From: Triglochin maritima
Lineage: Eukaryota > Streptophyta > Magnoliopsida > Alismatales > Juncaginaceae
DNA: 64,000 bases
Assembly (NCBI GenBank): GCA_963682175.1
Contig: OY821779.1
Coordinates: 6,150,501 to 6,214,500 of the forward strand
Direction: 5' to 3'
Numbering within the stretch: the stretch's first letter is position 1; each line of letters opens with the position of its first letter. The notes under the pieces are model-generated. The model ran no database searches, had not been told where the DNA came from, and saw nothing but the letters and a program-made list of their open reading frames with translations. Position numbers and translations under genes: made by a program. This document shows, in pieces, positions 52,325 to 64,000 of the stretch.

Positions 52325-53383
52325 CACTTGGGATGTATACTTGACCACATCCTTATTAGCCACTCGTGATACATAGATCATAGATGTCGTCTTTTGTCCC
52401 CATTTTACATCTAGTTGTTCAGCTTCACTTGGAAGGGCAGGCAGCTCGCTTGGTTATGCTCACTTATACAGTTGCCTTTTGAATCGAACACCTATTACTT
52501 GCTGTTAGAACACATTACAAATTAAATTTTATTTGAAAATTGTACTTGGATAGAAGTGAATCTCCAATCAGTGATATGTTTATGTAATCCTCTAAAAATT
52601 ATTAAATGAATTTTCGTCCATACAAAAAATTAACTTATGAAAAACAAATCTTAAAAGGATACTTATACTATTTTATCATCCATGCGCACCAATTAGGATT
52701 AAAGCCTTGGAGGTGCAAAAATCCAACATGACCTGCGATTAATTGGGAATGAAGGTTAAGTTTTAATTTGACATATATAATAACATGTGTGGATTCCGTT
52801 TGTCATGCATGTCATTTTTTGCGTGTTAGTAGCATTTCACAACAGAAAAAATTTCAAATTAAAATTATTTAAAAAAAATCCAAATTAAATATCGTTGGAA
52901 AGTATTTTGCATACTATATCTGAAGATACGTTGCAACACGTGGTGACAGTGGGTCTTATTTTTTAGTGTATACAGAATTTGACGTTTGAAAATACGGAGT
53001 TTTGTAAAGAAATTTTTTTCGGGAGAACTCGATGCGTAAGATGCAAAGTTCTTCATAATACAACTTGACGTTTAAGACCTCGATTTCTATATAATTCCTC
53101 GGGTGGTACGCAATTTTTTCTAAGTATTAGAACTATGTAGAATTCAACGTCTTAAACATCAAGTTGTGTTACGAAGAACACGGCAACTTATATGTCAAGT
53201 TCTCTAAATTTTTTTTACAAAACTTGGAGTTTCAAACACAAAGTTTTGTATACACTGAAAAACACAAAATCTACCGCCGTCACGTGTCGTAATGTAGTAG
53301 CAGCGGATCTAGTATGAAATTAATATTTTTCCTTTCACCTAAACCAAAAAGGTACATACGTAATATTCTTGATTTTCGTTTCT
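52325..53383. other. Downstream intergenic DNA
   Basis: Likely begins with the 3' UTR of the coiled-coil gene. Around 52900-53260 short inverted segments recur (AACTTGACGTTTAAG and CGTCTTAAACATCAAGTT), hinting at a decayed element. No gene. Confidence 0.35.
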
Positions 53384-53709
53384 GAATTGTTATTCGTAGT
53401 CGGAAAACTAGTTAAATCGCCCCTAATAAATTATCATTTTGTCATTCTCTCATTTATACTCATATATCGCGACATTTCACCCTCCTATTACATCTCTCTT
53501 CGTCTTTCTCTCATAATCATAAAAAATAATGTTTCGAAGGTCGGTAAATGAGCCAACGGACGCCCCGGTGTATTCGAATCTGTTAAAATGTCAAACTTCT
53601 TTTTAATAATAAAAAAATAAAAAAAATTAGCGGGCGTCCGCTGGAGCAAACGGTCGACCGTCCGACACCTCACCACCTCACCAGATCCTGCGCCCGTGGT
53701 TAATTATAC

Positions 53710-53949
53710 GGGTTGGATTACAACGAGTTTTTGCAAGTGACGAAGATTCAAAAATTTCCAGATCCAACAATTTCAAAATCCAAAAAATTTCCCAACGATG
53801 TGGAATGTCGCTCGCTCACCGGGGAGCGAGACCCCCAAACGACTTGTCGATGTGGTACTTGTAAGTCGGAAAGTTTTACCACCGGAAATATGGATCTTGA
53901 AATTTTTGAATCTTAATCACTTGCAAAAAAACTTATTTTAATCCGACCC
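53710..53949. repeat. Inverted duplication within the MULE derivative
   Basis: Arms 53710-53766 and 53891-53949 are inverted copies over about 57 bases, including a 40-base stretch with about three mismatches (GTTTTTGCAAGTGA through AAGATTCAAAAATTTC). The loop is about 124 bases. The distal arm continues into GTTGCAAGACTTCGGTGG, matching the start of the transposase homology in the large element (33971 region). Confidence 0.8.
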
Positions 53950-54117
53950 GTTACCACCGAAGTCTTGCAACGGGACCTCAAATAATTTGAGATAAGACAC
54001 CGTATAATTTTAAGATTTTTTTTTTGGACGAGCTTCTTAGCTAGACGCCCCCCATCGGTGAGGCGTATGGGTAAAACGCCTGCCCCTTAGGGGTGATGTC
54101 TGACTAAGACACTCCCA

Positions 54118-54156
54118 CCATGGGGGAGGCATCTGGCTAAGACGCCTCCCCCATGG
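54118..54156. repeat. Perfect 13-bp GC-rich hairpin
   Basis: CCATGGGGGAGGC (54118-54130) and GCCTCCCCCATGG (54144-54156) are exact inverted copies with a 13-base loop. They lie in a run of AGACGCC/GAGGCG motifs at 54035-54180. Confidence 0.85.
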
Positions 54157-54783
54157 GGGGTGTTTTACGTAGACGCCCGCCATGATTTTTTTTGTTGGGC
54201 TTAATTCACTGAATCTAGGCGCTTCGTCAGACATTTTCGTGGTGTTTGTACTGGGAAAATAAGGAAAACGTAGATAGAAATCTAATTTTAAGAGATAAGA
54301 CGAAATGAGTAGTAAATGAATTGTGAATGATAAATGGTAATTATTGGAACGATTTACGTAGTTTCGACGATGAACAGTAGTTCAGTTTTCTTATACAAAA
54401 TATGTGAATTGCATATTAATCATCCTCTTCCTATTCATTCCGCTTCTTTTGAAGAAATGCAATGAACCTTTCACAAGCACTAGATTTATTTACCTGAATA
54501 CTTTAGTTACTTACGAATTTTATGATATAATAAGGTTGAAACATTCTATGAATTGGTCTAAAATTTTAACTTCTGAGAGTGGAGATATGATTTTGCACAT
54601 GAGATACATACCTATACGTACAAAAAGTATAGAAACAACGAAATTTTGGAAAAACCCATAACATATCCCACTAGGCTCTACTGATAATCAAGTTTTGATT
54701 GTAAACCGATTTAATCTAAACGACTTTAGAACGGAATTATCAAATGTGAAACTTCAAAGTTTACCTAAAAAAATGGCATACTG

Positions 54784-55180
54784 TTTTTTTTTTTTTTGCG
54801 AAACGGGAAATCAGCCTTATTTTATTAAAACTTCCATATAGTATTGTAGAAATATTTCAAGAATTATACCAAACATGAAATCCATAAAGCACACTACAAA
54901 CATGGTCAGACCTCACAACACATGCTACTATACGAAGAAACAAGAGTACATCAATAGTTCGATACAAAATAGTGTTACACATATACACCATTAAAAATAC
55001 CACAACAAATAATAAAGTACGAAAATGCCTATTGTCTCAACACATCTCCATAGCTTTTGGGAACCTTTTTTTCCCATCCTGATAGCAAGTTGATCACCGG
55101 TTGTGAATCTTTTCTTGGGAAAGAGATCCATGTCGCTATGTTTTTCAATAACAAATATACATAGTTCACAACGCAAAGTC
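54784..55180 (-). mobile_element. Possible retroposed sequence with poly(A) tail
   Basis: Read on minus, a short frame (55176-54991) with FPKKRFTTGDQLAIRMGKKG is followed by a 3'-UTR-like stretch containing AATAAAATAAGG. It ends in A14 (54797-54784). This looks like a retroposed transcript or LINE end. The source gene is not recognised and no target duplication was found. Confidence 0.4.
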
Positions 55181-57318
55181 TATCAGATATTCATTGGACA
55201 TGTGAATATACGGGTTATCGTCACTCAAATATTCTCAATGACATTTGAGTTCATTGTCACATTTAAAAAACAACCGAATTGGAAAGATTCCAAATAACAA
55301 ATTCAAAAGATTCCCGGATTCGAATTTCAATAATCACGAAACTAGCTCAAGCTCATAAACGAAAACCCCCACAACTAGAACGATAAAACTGACGTTTGAT
55401 TAAAAAAATAAGGCAAACTGTATCTGAATGCTAATTTACGTTATTTGATTTCATACGAGGTCCAGTTTGAGGATGACATATTCCAGATATTTCTATTTCA
55501 TATTGTGAGAAAATTTCTTAAGAGTGTACAGCAATTTTAATCTTCCACATTTAGGTTGGTCACATAGCAGGCCATCATTAACGATTTAATTCATTAATGT
55601 TTATTTTTTTTTCCAAATCAAGCGGCCCCAATTAATTCCTGTATATTAAGTATTAACAATGATGAAACTTGACCCCATAAAACCGAAAAGAACAGCGTAA
55701 CTAAACGGACACACGAAAAAATAATCAGAACACATTCAAAACGAGAAAACGACGAGAGAAGATAGAGGTGAAATTAGGGACTCAGATATCCAAGGAAGGA
55801 ATTAAGCAGCAATAGCTCTCAAGCCCGGCGAGGCGAAAGCTCTCAGGTGGCCCTGCGAATATTGAGAAACAAGCCTTATATGCTATCATCCTTGCCAACC
55901 ACTTGTAATGAAAACACACACAACACAAAAACACGACATGCCGACGTGGAAAATAAGAAAAACAAAAAACAGAAACAACCGAAGAAGGGTTTAGAGTACC
56001 GTTAACGGGTGCTCTTTTCCGGACACCCAGGTGCACATGAGCATATTTTTTATTAGGAGACATAAGTATCACTTCAATTTAGCAAAAATCACAGCACAAG
56101 GCTAATTTTAACTTGTTTGATAGGCACTCACAAAAAACCCAGAAAAGTAAAGATGCAACTTAAATTGGATCATCTCAACATCAAAGAAATTACAATTTAA
56201 ATGCATGATACTTTCACAAATGTTATGTTAATGTTGATTTTATATATATATATTTGTTGACGTTATCTTTGTTAAACTTGATTAAACAAAAGATATTAGT
56301 TTAGTTTTTCATGTCTTAAAACAATGGAAAAATTAGGTTGTATGTTAATTAGAAAACAATGATCTCACCATCTCCTGCCATTGCCGCTAAAGCAACATAG
56401 CGCAGCTCCTCTGCTCTCTGCGATAATATCTCTCTCTCTCTCTCTCTCCCAAACAACCTCTCCCCGATCCCTAACTCCTCCACCTACTTTGCGTTCAGGA
56501 ACCGGAACGCCATCGCAAACGCACTAACCATTAATTAAAAAATTAAATGAAAATTTGAATCCAATAGATTATCCTGACAATTCCAACTCCATCTAACTCA
56601 TCTTTTTAAACCCCGTTCAAGCGTACCACTCGCCCACCTTTTCATTGGATTTTATCCTCCACGCTCCCACTTAGATTCCCATCTGATGCTTCTATTTAAA
56701 TTACTATTCCCATAATTCCATTAGTATAACTCTAGGTTCGTGATATTTTGTTAGTAAAAATGTTTTTTTTACATTTGACCGGGAAATTAAAAGAGACTAG
56801 GTTTTCTTGGCACAACCACAACTCCGCGTGGTGGATGAGATGTGTTTACACATGACCAAGATAAATGGTACTGAAGTAAAATAACAAAAACGATATAATA
56901 GGTAAGATCGACTTTAATAATTATTTTTTGGTTTGTAAATTAATGTAAAATACATGTGCGCGATTTTGATGCATTTCAATTGGAACATGGCTTGTACATT
57001 ATATTAGCAGACCAGTCCCTGGCATAAACATAGGCAAATAAACTACATGTGCAACTAGGCGACTTACACTTGCAATTTGACACATAATAATGCTCCCTCT
57101 TCATGTCTTCCTCACTCAAGCAGTTTGCTCAATTTTCTTCTACTCCTGCAAACAAAATTACAAATGCTTCAAAACTTCAATTCAAGTAGAACATAAAAAT
57201 CAACTAGAATTAATACAAAAAGCAAAAGGAAGCTTTTATTGGGACCAATGTCTAATAAAATTTAACATATCATTCCAGATATGGCCACAAGTACCCTGTC
57301 TCATGGTACCCGCAAAAT
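55181..57318. other. Intergenic plus 3' UTR of the next gene
   Basis: No gene seen. A (CT)9 tract lies near 56430-56448 inside a CT-rich stretch (56390-56520) that resembles a 5' UTR, but no coding frame follows on either side. The last few hundred bases are probably the 3' UTR of the minus-strand membrane-protein gene. Confidence 0.4.
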
Positions 57319-60239
57319 CTACAAGGGAAGCTGATGCAAATCATGAGATGCATCTGAGCTGTTCTTAGGATTCATAGAGAAGAGGCAGAGGCTGTGGGGA
57401 AGGAAAAAGTAAATGGAGAGGAAGACAAGAACCCCAAGGTCTGCTTCTTCACCAATGGCTGGTTGGGGCGGACTCCGCAAGTAAATTTGGCTGTAGCACC
57501 ACAAGCAGTAGAAAAACACCACTACCATAATAAGCATCATCGACTGGCTCGATCTAGCATGTGTGGATTTCCCTGTTTTTACTCTACACAGCATGACAAT
57601 GAACTTGTTAAGTGGTCATTGCTTTAGCGGTCTATATAAGCATTAACTAACAGAATGGATATCAGATAATATAAAAAAGAAGCATTCAGAAAGGAAGAAT
57701 GTGAAATATAACGGGTTACTTAATTATACAGAATTTTAGATGATGCACGATAGTCTCCAAAAGAAAAATGCACTGGTCTACATCATCAGTTGTTACTTGT
57801 AGCCCTCAAATACAATCAATTTTTGAGATATTACGTGTGACATTTTATTAGGCTTTAACATCCAAACTAGAATTATTTATAAGGAGTTAATGCTGGAGTG
57901 AAAGTTGTGAGATACCCTTTTTTGTGGTTGCAGATAGAGCATAATCAGGCATCAGCTTTGGTTCAGTGAGTACTTATTCTCAGCCTAAATGGAATTCAAC
58001 AGAAGTGTAAAAGAAATAACGCGAAAAATCTTTTTAATTAAAATTAGCACATTTTGACAAACAATATTAGCATACAGATCGTTCAATCCACTTTTAGGGA
58101 GGAATTTATACTTAACAAGCATGAATCCATGATTCCTTAAAGAAGTTATTTCTATGGGGAAAAAAGTTCCCTACCTGTTGATATAAACAAAGCCCCCAAT
58201 CAGGCAAGTACATAAAAGCCCTATCACAACAACAGCATCTGGATTGATTGGCGCTCGACCTTTCCACCACCCTGTGCTTAATATCCAAGTATACATTGAT
58301 GTTTGGCCGTTTTCCTGAATAACTAAACAATAGGATTGTAAGACAATAGGAAAAATACATTATTACTTTTACCCAATTGAACAATGTGTCATTATACGAT
58401 TTCAAGGAAGTATTATTGAAGAAATAGCGAAAAGCTCTACGAATATCATCTCTATCCTAGAAAAGGTAATATAGTCTAGACTGTCAACAAGTACAGGATC
58501 GGAGCCCTAAATTCTTTGTAGAGGTTTTCACTTAAGTAACAAAACAAAATTAATTATTTCAAATGGGGTCAGTAATATCTGGGATGATCTTGTCACCTGT
58601 AGAGCATTAATAAACATTTTATCAATAAGATTCAATGCCATTTTAACCTACTCCAATATTTATCGCATTGATTTAATGAAATATTATTATTATTTATGTC
58701 ATAATGTTTTAGCCTTTCAGGATTTTTGGAATACATACCACTCATGTTGGTATGTTTCTCACTCTTGAATAAACATTTTGAGGCCCTTTCCGTCATTCAA
58801 ATTACACCTTCAATTGGTTATATACATATCTATAAAACCAATCTAAACAACTTGGCAAACATCAAAGTCAAACTACTTGAGCTAAACAAAAATGTTCATT
58901 TCCTACATATAACTTCCTGTAAACAAGGCCATAACAATAGATGCCCATCTATTGCTTACTTGAAGTGACAAAAGAAGTCAAATAAGCTCACTCGTAATGA
59001 AAGATCCAACCACCATATCAAACTCTAACTACCAAGCGAATTGTGAAATCGAGCATGGGTCGTTCACTTTGGATCAAGGACAATTAATTAAAAGAAACAA
59101 GGACACAACACTCACACTAACTTGTAGATCATTACAACAAACGATCGATTCAATCATTCTAATCCCAAACCCAAGCATATAGCCTACAAGATGAAACACA
59201 AATCACACAACAGGAGCATGATTTACTCAATTTCAGCTCAAGTACAAATTTCAGTGGGCTCACGAATCACAACTAACTCATCCCTATCTAAATCAAGCAC
59301 AAATCAGATGTCCTCGTATTTTGGACCATTTATTACTTCTCCTTGCACGACTCTACCAAAAATACTGAATTACCATTTCCTTCGAAAGCATAAACTCAAG
59401 GTGAGCAACAACCAACACCAAAACAAAGGCAAAAATCAAATCAATTTTTTTAATAAAAAATCCATCAAGTGTCAAATAAACACAACTCCAATTTTGAATT
59501 TATAACCGATTACCTCAAACAAGTGGTCCAAGAAGAAATGGGAAAATGACCCTGCGGCCACCAAACAGAAGCACTGCATCCTGCTCAAACCACCCTGAAA
59601 CAAAATTAAATCAGCCTCTTTCCCGAAAGTGGATTATAGTTCTTAACTAAATCCTAACCCGTTTGCTGGGATTTGATTCCCGAAAATCAAGAATCTATTT
59701 TTAATCAATCTTTACAAAAAATCTCAGTGCATCATGTCAGCCAGGTTAATCTATTTAAGTCTGCCAAAAACGATAAATTCAATGTGATTTAAAATAAAAA
59801 TTTAAAAACTTAACATTTTCAAATTAAGATTAGGGTACATTTGATAACTCATTTAGAGATTTGGTAAGATATCAAAAGGTGATTAAACACAAACTCCAAA
59901 GATGTACTCAGCAACGGCACTGACCCCGGTGTTGGAGTCGAGTAGGGCACGGCGGACGAGGAGGGGTGAGAGGACGGACGAGTAGAGCATGGAGAGAGGG
60001 AGGGCAAGGAGGAGGACGTAGTAGAGGGGATGGTGGACGAGGTGCATCGCGAGGGATCCGAGGCTGTGGCCACCGAAGAAGGAAGCGAGCCATTCGGCGA
60101 AGGGGCCGAGGTCGGGGCCGAGGAAGGCGTTGAGGGCGTACACGAGGCAGTGGTGGGGTGAGAAGCGTCCATCAGAAGCGTGCATTAGTCCCACGCCGGA
60201 TCCCAGTGCGTACGCCATGTGCGTCCCCGGTCCCGGCAT
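57319..60239 (-). CDS. Conserved plant multi-pass membrane protein (4 exons, 266 aa)
   Basis: Exons in transcript order: 60239-59925, 59594-59514, 58314-58175, 57583-57319. Phases join and introns are GT-AG. The start is the ATG of MPGPGTHMAYALGSG; an in-frame ATG six codons upstream (60257) gives MCVPRR extra, but homologues start at MPGPG. It has several hydrophobic helices (YYVLLLALPLSMLYSSVLSP, VVVIGLLCTCLIGGFVYI, MMLIMVVVFFYCLWCYSQIY, LGVLVFLSIYFFLPHSLCL). Conserved His/Asp motifs are GRFSPHHCLVYALNAF and FSHFFLDHLFE. The His-Asp pattern recalls membrane-bound metal-dependent hydrolases of the YdjM kind, but that is only suggestive. The function of this plant family is unknown to me. Exon 1 is markedly GC-rich. 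Confidence 0.85.
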
Positions 60240-62241
60240 CCTTCTCGGAACACACACAAACAGGACTTTCGGAAATCCTGTTCTGCTCCTGCTCCTGCCT
60301 CTGGATCTTTACTTTTCTTTTGCTAATATTATAATTAATATAAAGTAGTAGTTCACGAAACGAAGTCAACTTGATTTTTTGAGAGATGGGTGGATGGATC
60401 TTGGATTAATTTCATATTCAATTCCGAAATCCAACTTACGACCTCTAACTCCGGTGAACAACCCACAGTAGTTTTAATTTATACAAATAGTCTAATTCAT
60501 ACTTTTTGATAAATTAGTCACTGTATTTGTCGGCACGTGAAAAGAGAACCAATATTTTCTTGGGTTTTTTTTTCAATTTCATTACGTATGCTGTAGTACC
60601 GTCTTCCACTACAAATGACGGCCTTAGTCTCTTATTAGATTCGGTGGTGGTTTTTCTTGAATAAATAGATGCAGTAATGGTTGCGAAGAAGGTTCTGATA
60701 CTTCTGTAGTGGAAGTGCCGGCAATGGTTGCACACTTGCAGTAACTACATATAAAAGTATACTTTTCTTTTGTAAATTATTTAACAAGGTCATGAGAACT
60801 TCCAAGCCAACTCATGCACAACGCAAAGGTTACAAAGTTGGAAATGAAAAAAACTCCTGGTTCAGGTACCAAATAAGATGACATTTGAAAAAAAAATCCC
60901 TGCGTGGCTCAAATTACAATGTCCTGAGGAATAACACATTGTTATGTGCCCTAAGGAATAACACATAACAAGACCAGAACAACATAACACGGATACTTAG
61001 AATGGAGTGATTTGTTTACGGAAACGGGGGGAAATAAACATGTCCAACAGTAATCCAACTGCAGAAATTTTACCGCCTGAATTCAACATCTTTAGACAGC
61101 TTCGTGCAGGCTTTGATGTTTCCACAATAGTCAAACAGTTTAATTGCGTAGGGGATGTAAAACATACATCACAAAGTTAGACAAAAAGCCAACCTGATGA
61201 GATTGGAGAGTTTACCTCACCATGCCAAGTGAAAACTACATAAGGATCATCAAAAGCACCACACGTTGAAACACTTGTAGCAGCTTCGACTTCGAAAAAA
61301 TGACAAGAGATTTTGAGCAGAAGCTTTTCTAGCCGCTTTTAATATTGCAGAACAGTAGGCAATGAGTTCAGAGAGGAGATGCAGAAGTGTGTGGTACTAT
61401 AGAAGTTCCCAGGGGACCAATCAACAGTAGCAGGACAACCCTTGCATGTGGAACTTCAAAACAAAACACAAACTGGGTTTTGAGATACTTCATAGATTCT
61501 AACTAAAAAGATCATGATCTACACAATCTCTGCCAAGGGGGCCAACATAAACGAAATGCAGAATGGAGATAAGCAAAAAGTTTAAAATTAAAGCATGCTC
61601 ACTTAATGGTGCGTGACAAAGAATGGCCAAGGCTCCAAGGATGCAAAATACTGTGAGTCAAAAGCTTATGTCGGCTGCCTTGAAGAAGATGCAGGCCTTA
61701 ATATTCTTGCAGACGTGTTACATCTTTTTAGCATGCATCTCAATCAAAGCTCAGGCTAAACTTATTCTTATAGGTAGTAGCATCGTTACTTAAAGGAAAT
61801 GACGAAGAGCATCAAAAACGCGACATCAAGCTGCAGAGAAGTTTTTTGATGTTTCAAGAGCATTGAACTACGTAAAGCGCAAGAAATATTGAGTGTGCAG
61901 AGGCAGAAACTCCACGTTCAATATGAGCAGAATTCTGAGTACCCTATTAGCAGAACTGTACCTCACAAAAGACAAACAGAAGAGGTTTAATGTCTTTAAG
62001 AGTACCCAAGTTAATTATGTCTGCATCTGAGATATAACATAATAAGCAACAAGTGCAAGAAGACACCAAAAAAGAAAGCAACCTCTCCAGATGCTAGCAA
62101 GCTGAGGAGAGTGGTCTCAACACAAGACCGGTATCAGACACTACATTTGAAGGAGATATGCAAGCTCATAAGAGGTCACATCACAAACTTCATCTTCCAC
62201 AGCATCACAAAGAAGTAAAGCTCCCCAAGTCAACAAGTATT
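60240..62241. other. Intergenic and probable 3' UTR of the RSZ gene
   Basis: The first 150 bases are likely the 5' UTR of the membrane-protein gene. No coding frame is supported across 60740-62241. The part near 62241 should be the 3' UTR of the splicing-factor gene, possibly alternatively spliced. Confidence 0.4.
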
Positions 62242-63989
62242 TCAGCTTCGGCTGCGGAGGCCACCCCTGTTACATCACCAAAATTTCTGTGAGACACTGC
62301 AACTCAAATTAAAACCTGCAAGTTTATCACAATCACGATTCAAGTAATATATACATAGAAACCTACCCATTGGCATAAGGAGATTCACGGGCAGATCTAT
62401 ATGGAGGAGAACGACTGTAGCTCCGGCCACGGCGTGGCGAGTAGCTGCGGCGTCGTGGGCTATAGCTTCAGTAACAATAGCCGGTAGTTATTTATTGGAA
62501 CAACTCATAGTAGAGGGAAAAATGAAAGATTACATGGTAACACTAAAGACAATGAGGATTCAATAAAAATGTGACAATCAACAAATCGTAAGAAAAAAAT
62601 ATTAGATTCTTTTTCTTCAAATAGGACTTTTTTTTAAATCAATGTTCACGCGAATGTTAATGTCAAGAGAACAATCTCATACCTGCGGCCGTAGCTTGGG
62701 CTTCTACGGTAACGAGGACTTGGACTTCTACGATAACGGGGGCTAGGGCTCCGGCGTCTCCCACTACCTAAACCTCCAGGGCCAATGCGCAAACGACACT
62801 CACGAGCAAAATGGCCAGGCTCCCCACATTCATAGCACTTCAGATCATCACCTCCACCACGTCCACCACGCCCACCACCCTTTGAGTTATGAGAAAGTTC
62901 CACACGCCAACCGTTCTTGCCTGATAAGGATAGGAAGTTGACAAACAAACAACACTAAGCCAATTCTTTAGTAAATCATAAAGAACAACAGCCATAAAGA
63001 ATAAAGCCTGAAACAACATGGGAACAAATGGTTATTATCGTAAAAATACAAAATAACCTTAGGATGGCCGTATCAATCATCAAATTTTCAATTAATAGGA
63101 ATCATGATAATAAAACAACCAACAGAAACAAAACCTGTAGTATCTAATAATGAATGTAATAGGAGAGCCCTGTGATCTTCAATACAACTTCGATGCCTAT
63201 TTATATAAAAGCAGACTAATAATTCCAAGATGCATGAAATTTCAAGCACAATGGTCACAGAGAAATAAGAAAAGCAAACCTCGGGTGCAAAAACTTCTGA
63301 AATAATCATGTGTCTGTAGTGCCATGAAAAACAATCAAAACAATTTATAATTTGAGCAGAATGTACTTACCATCCAATGAACGTATCGCATCTAAAGCAT
63401 CTCTACGATCATCAAATTCGATGAATGCATAACCAGGAGGCCTTCGAGCAACCCACACACTACATATGTCAACAAAAACAAAAAAAAACATGAGCTGGAC
63501 AACATCAAGCAAGCAATCCAAACAGCGAATTAAATAAATAAATGCTAAAAGAGGATTTTGAGATGATATTGATGTGGCCTCTCTTATTAAAACATAATAA
63601 CATTGTGGTGAATTCTTTGCAATTACCATAAATTTATTCATAATTGGCTAGGTTCAGTGTGGTTATTACACAGGTCTCGAGGCCAAATGATCAATAATAC
63701 CTTTGTGTGCAACAGTGCAAAACATCTCACATATTTTCAGAACATAAGAAAATTAGTACAACGACCAGAAACATCATATATGTTCATAATATGAGATCGT
63801 ATTGAAATTAAACCACATTCCTTAATAACTACCAGTCTACCATCATGAGTTCACCAAAGAAGAAATAAAAGCTACACAATTACAATAACTCCACTTTTAC
63901 CTTCGGAGGACACCAAACTCCCGAAATTCATCTTCAAGGTCCCTCTCACTGACACGTGAATCAAGATTCCCAACATAAACTCGAGACAT
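62242..63989 (-). CDS. RSZ21: Zinc-knuckle SR splicing factor, RSZ21/RSZ22 type (5 exons, 179 aa)
   Basis: Nuclear SR protein of the 9G8 subfamily, acting in splice-site selection and interacting with U1-70K. Exons in transcript order: 63989-63901, 63459-63371, 62920-62683, 62465-62367, 62266-62242; phases join and introns are GT-AG. The ATG opens [20 protein letters not shown] with RNP2 (VYVGNL). The rest of the RRM has RNP1 (GYAFIEFD) and ends in [10 protein letters not shown] Gly/Arg hinge follows, then one CCHC knuckle ([14 protein letters not shown], about residues 88-101) and an RS tail with repeats of RRSPSPRY. The final intron removes a TAG that would end the protein at YANG; spliced, it ends GGLRSRS. 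One knuckle separates it from RS2Z proteins. Assignment between RSZ21 and RSZ22 is not certain. Confidence 0.93.
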
Positions 63990-64000
63990 TTTGGGGTCTT

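Larger units (their letters stand above)
53384..54380. mobile_element. Internally deleted MULE derivative related to 26955-34310
   Basis: The left end shares GTCGGAAAACTA, TTAAATCG, TTATCATTTTGTC and CATTTATACT with the left end of the large element, and an ATG exon follows at the same place. The right end shares CATTTTCGTGGTGTT and ACAAAATGAGT-like sequence with the large right end. Its own ends are inverted (CGTAGTCGGAAAACTA against CATCGTCGAAACTACG). The interior keeps only a piece of the transposase 5' region plus GC-rich hairpins. Exact tips and target duplication are not determined. Confidence 0.75.

Noticed and set aside
53384..54380. 9-bp target duplication for the MULE derivative
   Set aside because: GATTTTCGT and TTTTCTTAT at the flanks are only loosely similar and the exact tips are unclear, so I do not claim one.
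56390..56520. CT-rich stretch resembling a 5' UTR of an unseen gene
   Set aside because: No coding exon follows within reach on either strand.
59849..60172. Ser/Pro/Thr-rich frames opposite the membrane-protein exon 1
   Set aside because: Alternative frames of a GC-rich exon. The chosen frame has the conserved hydrophobic pattern and splices in phase to three further exons.

Overview
This is nuclear DNA from a flowering plant. The evidence is spliced genes with GT-AG introns, a chloroplast-targeted enzyme, an LRR receptor kinase, a plant-type zinc-knuckle SR protein and plant transposon families (Copia, hAT, PIF/Harbinger, MULE, RTE). It is probably a eudicot, but I cannot name the species. 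All exon coordinates come from reading frame and splice signals in the sequence, without transcripts.

Six host genes are readable. On + these are HEMB (6152-9642, 12 exons, 426 aa), a CSB/CHR8-type SWI/SNF repair ATPase (13825-19377, 6 exons, with an apparent one-base frameshift) and a tail-anchored coiled-coil protein of unknown function (47781-52324, 6 exons, 341 aa). On - they are a NIK-type LRR-II receptor kinase (20584-24619, 11 exons, 620 aa), a small multi-pass membrane protein (57319-60239, 4 exons, 266 aa) and an RSZ-type splicing factor (62242-63989, 5 exons, 179 aa). They look like ordinary independent genes, not a cluster.

Much of the rest is mobile or repetitive DNA. The left edge (1-4278) is a young, non-autonomous Copia-type LTR element with nearly identical LTRs, a broken gag and no pol. 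Its U3 carries ten copies of a CGGTCGA-like motif just upstream of a TATA box. Two low-complexity hAT-like insertions have recognisable 8-bp target duplications (11970-12252 and 43576-43989), and a third is degenerate (37871-38336). A 1.37-kb PIF/Harbinger-type element lies at 25082-26455.

The most unusual region is a MULE-like element of about 7.4 kb (26955-34310). It holds a plant-mobile-domain gene on + facing a MULE transposase and an OTU-like protease fragment on -, all degenerate, plus a 1.7-kb AT-rich fold-back block with GC-rich hairpins. A 1-kb relative at 53384-54380 shares both ends. It contains an inverted duplication resembling the transposase 5' coding region, an arrangement reminiscent of maize Mu killer.

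The segments 34.3-47.8 kb, 52.3-53.4 kb and 55.2-57.3 kb contain no gene I can support.
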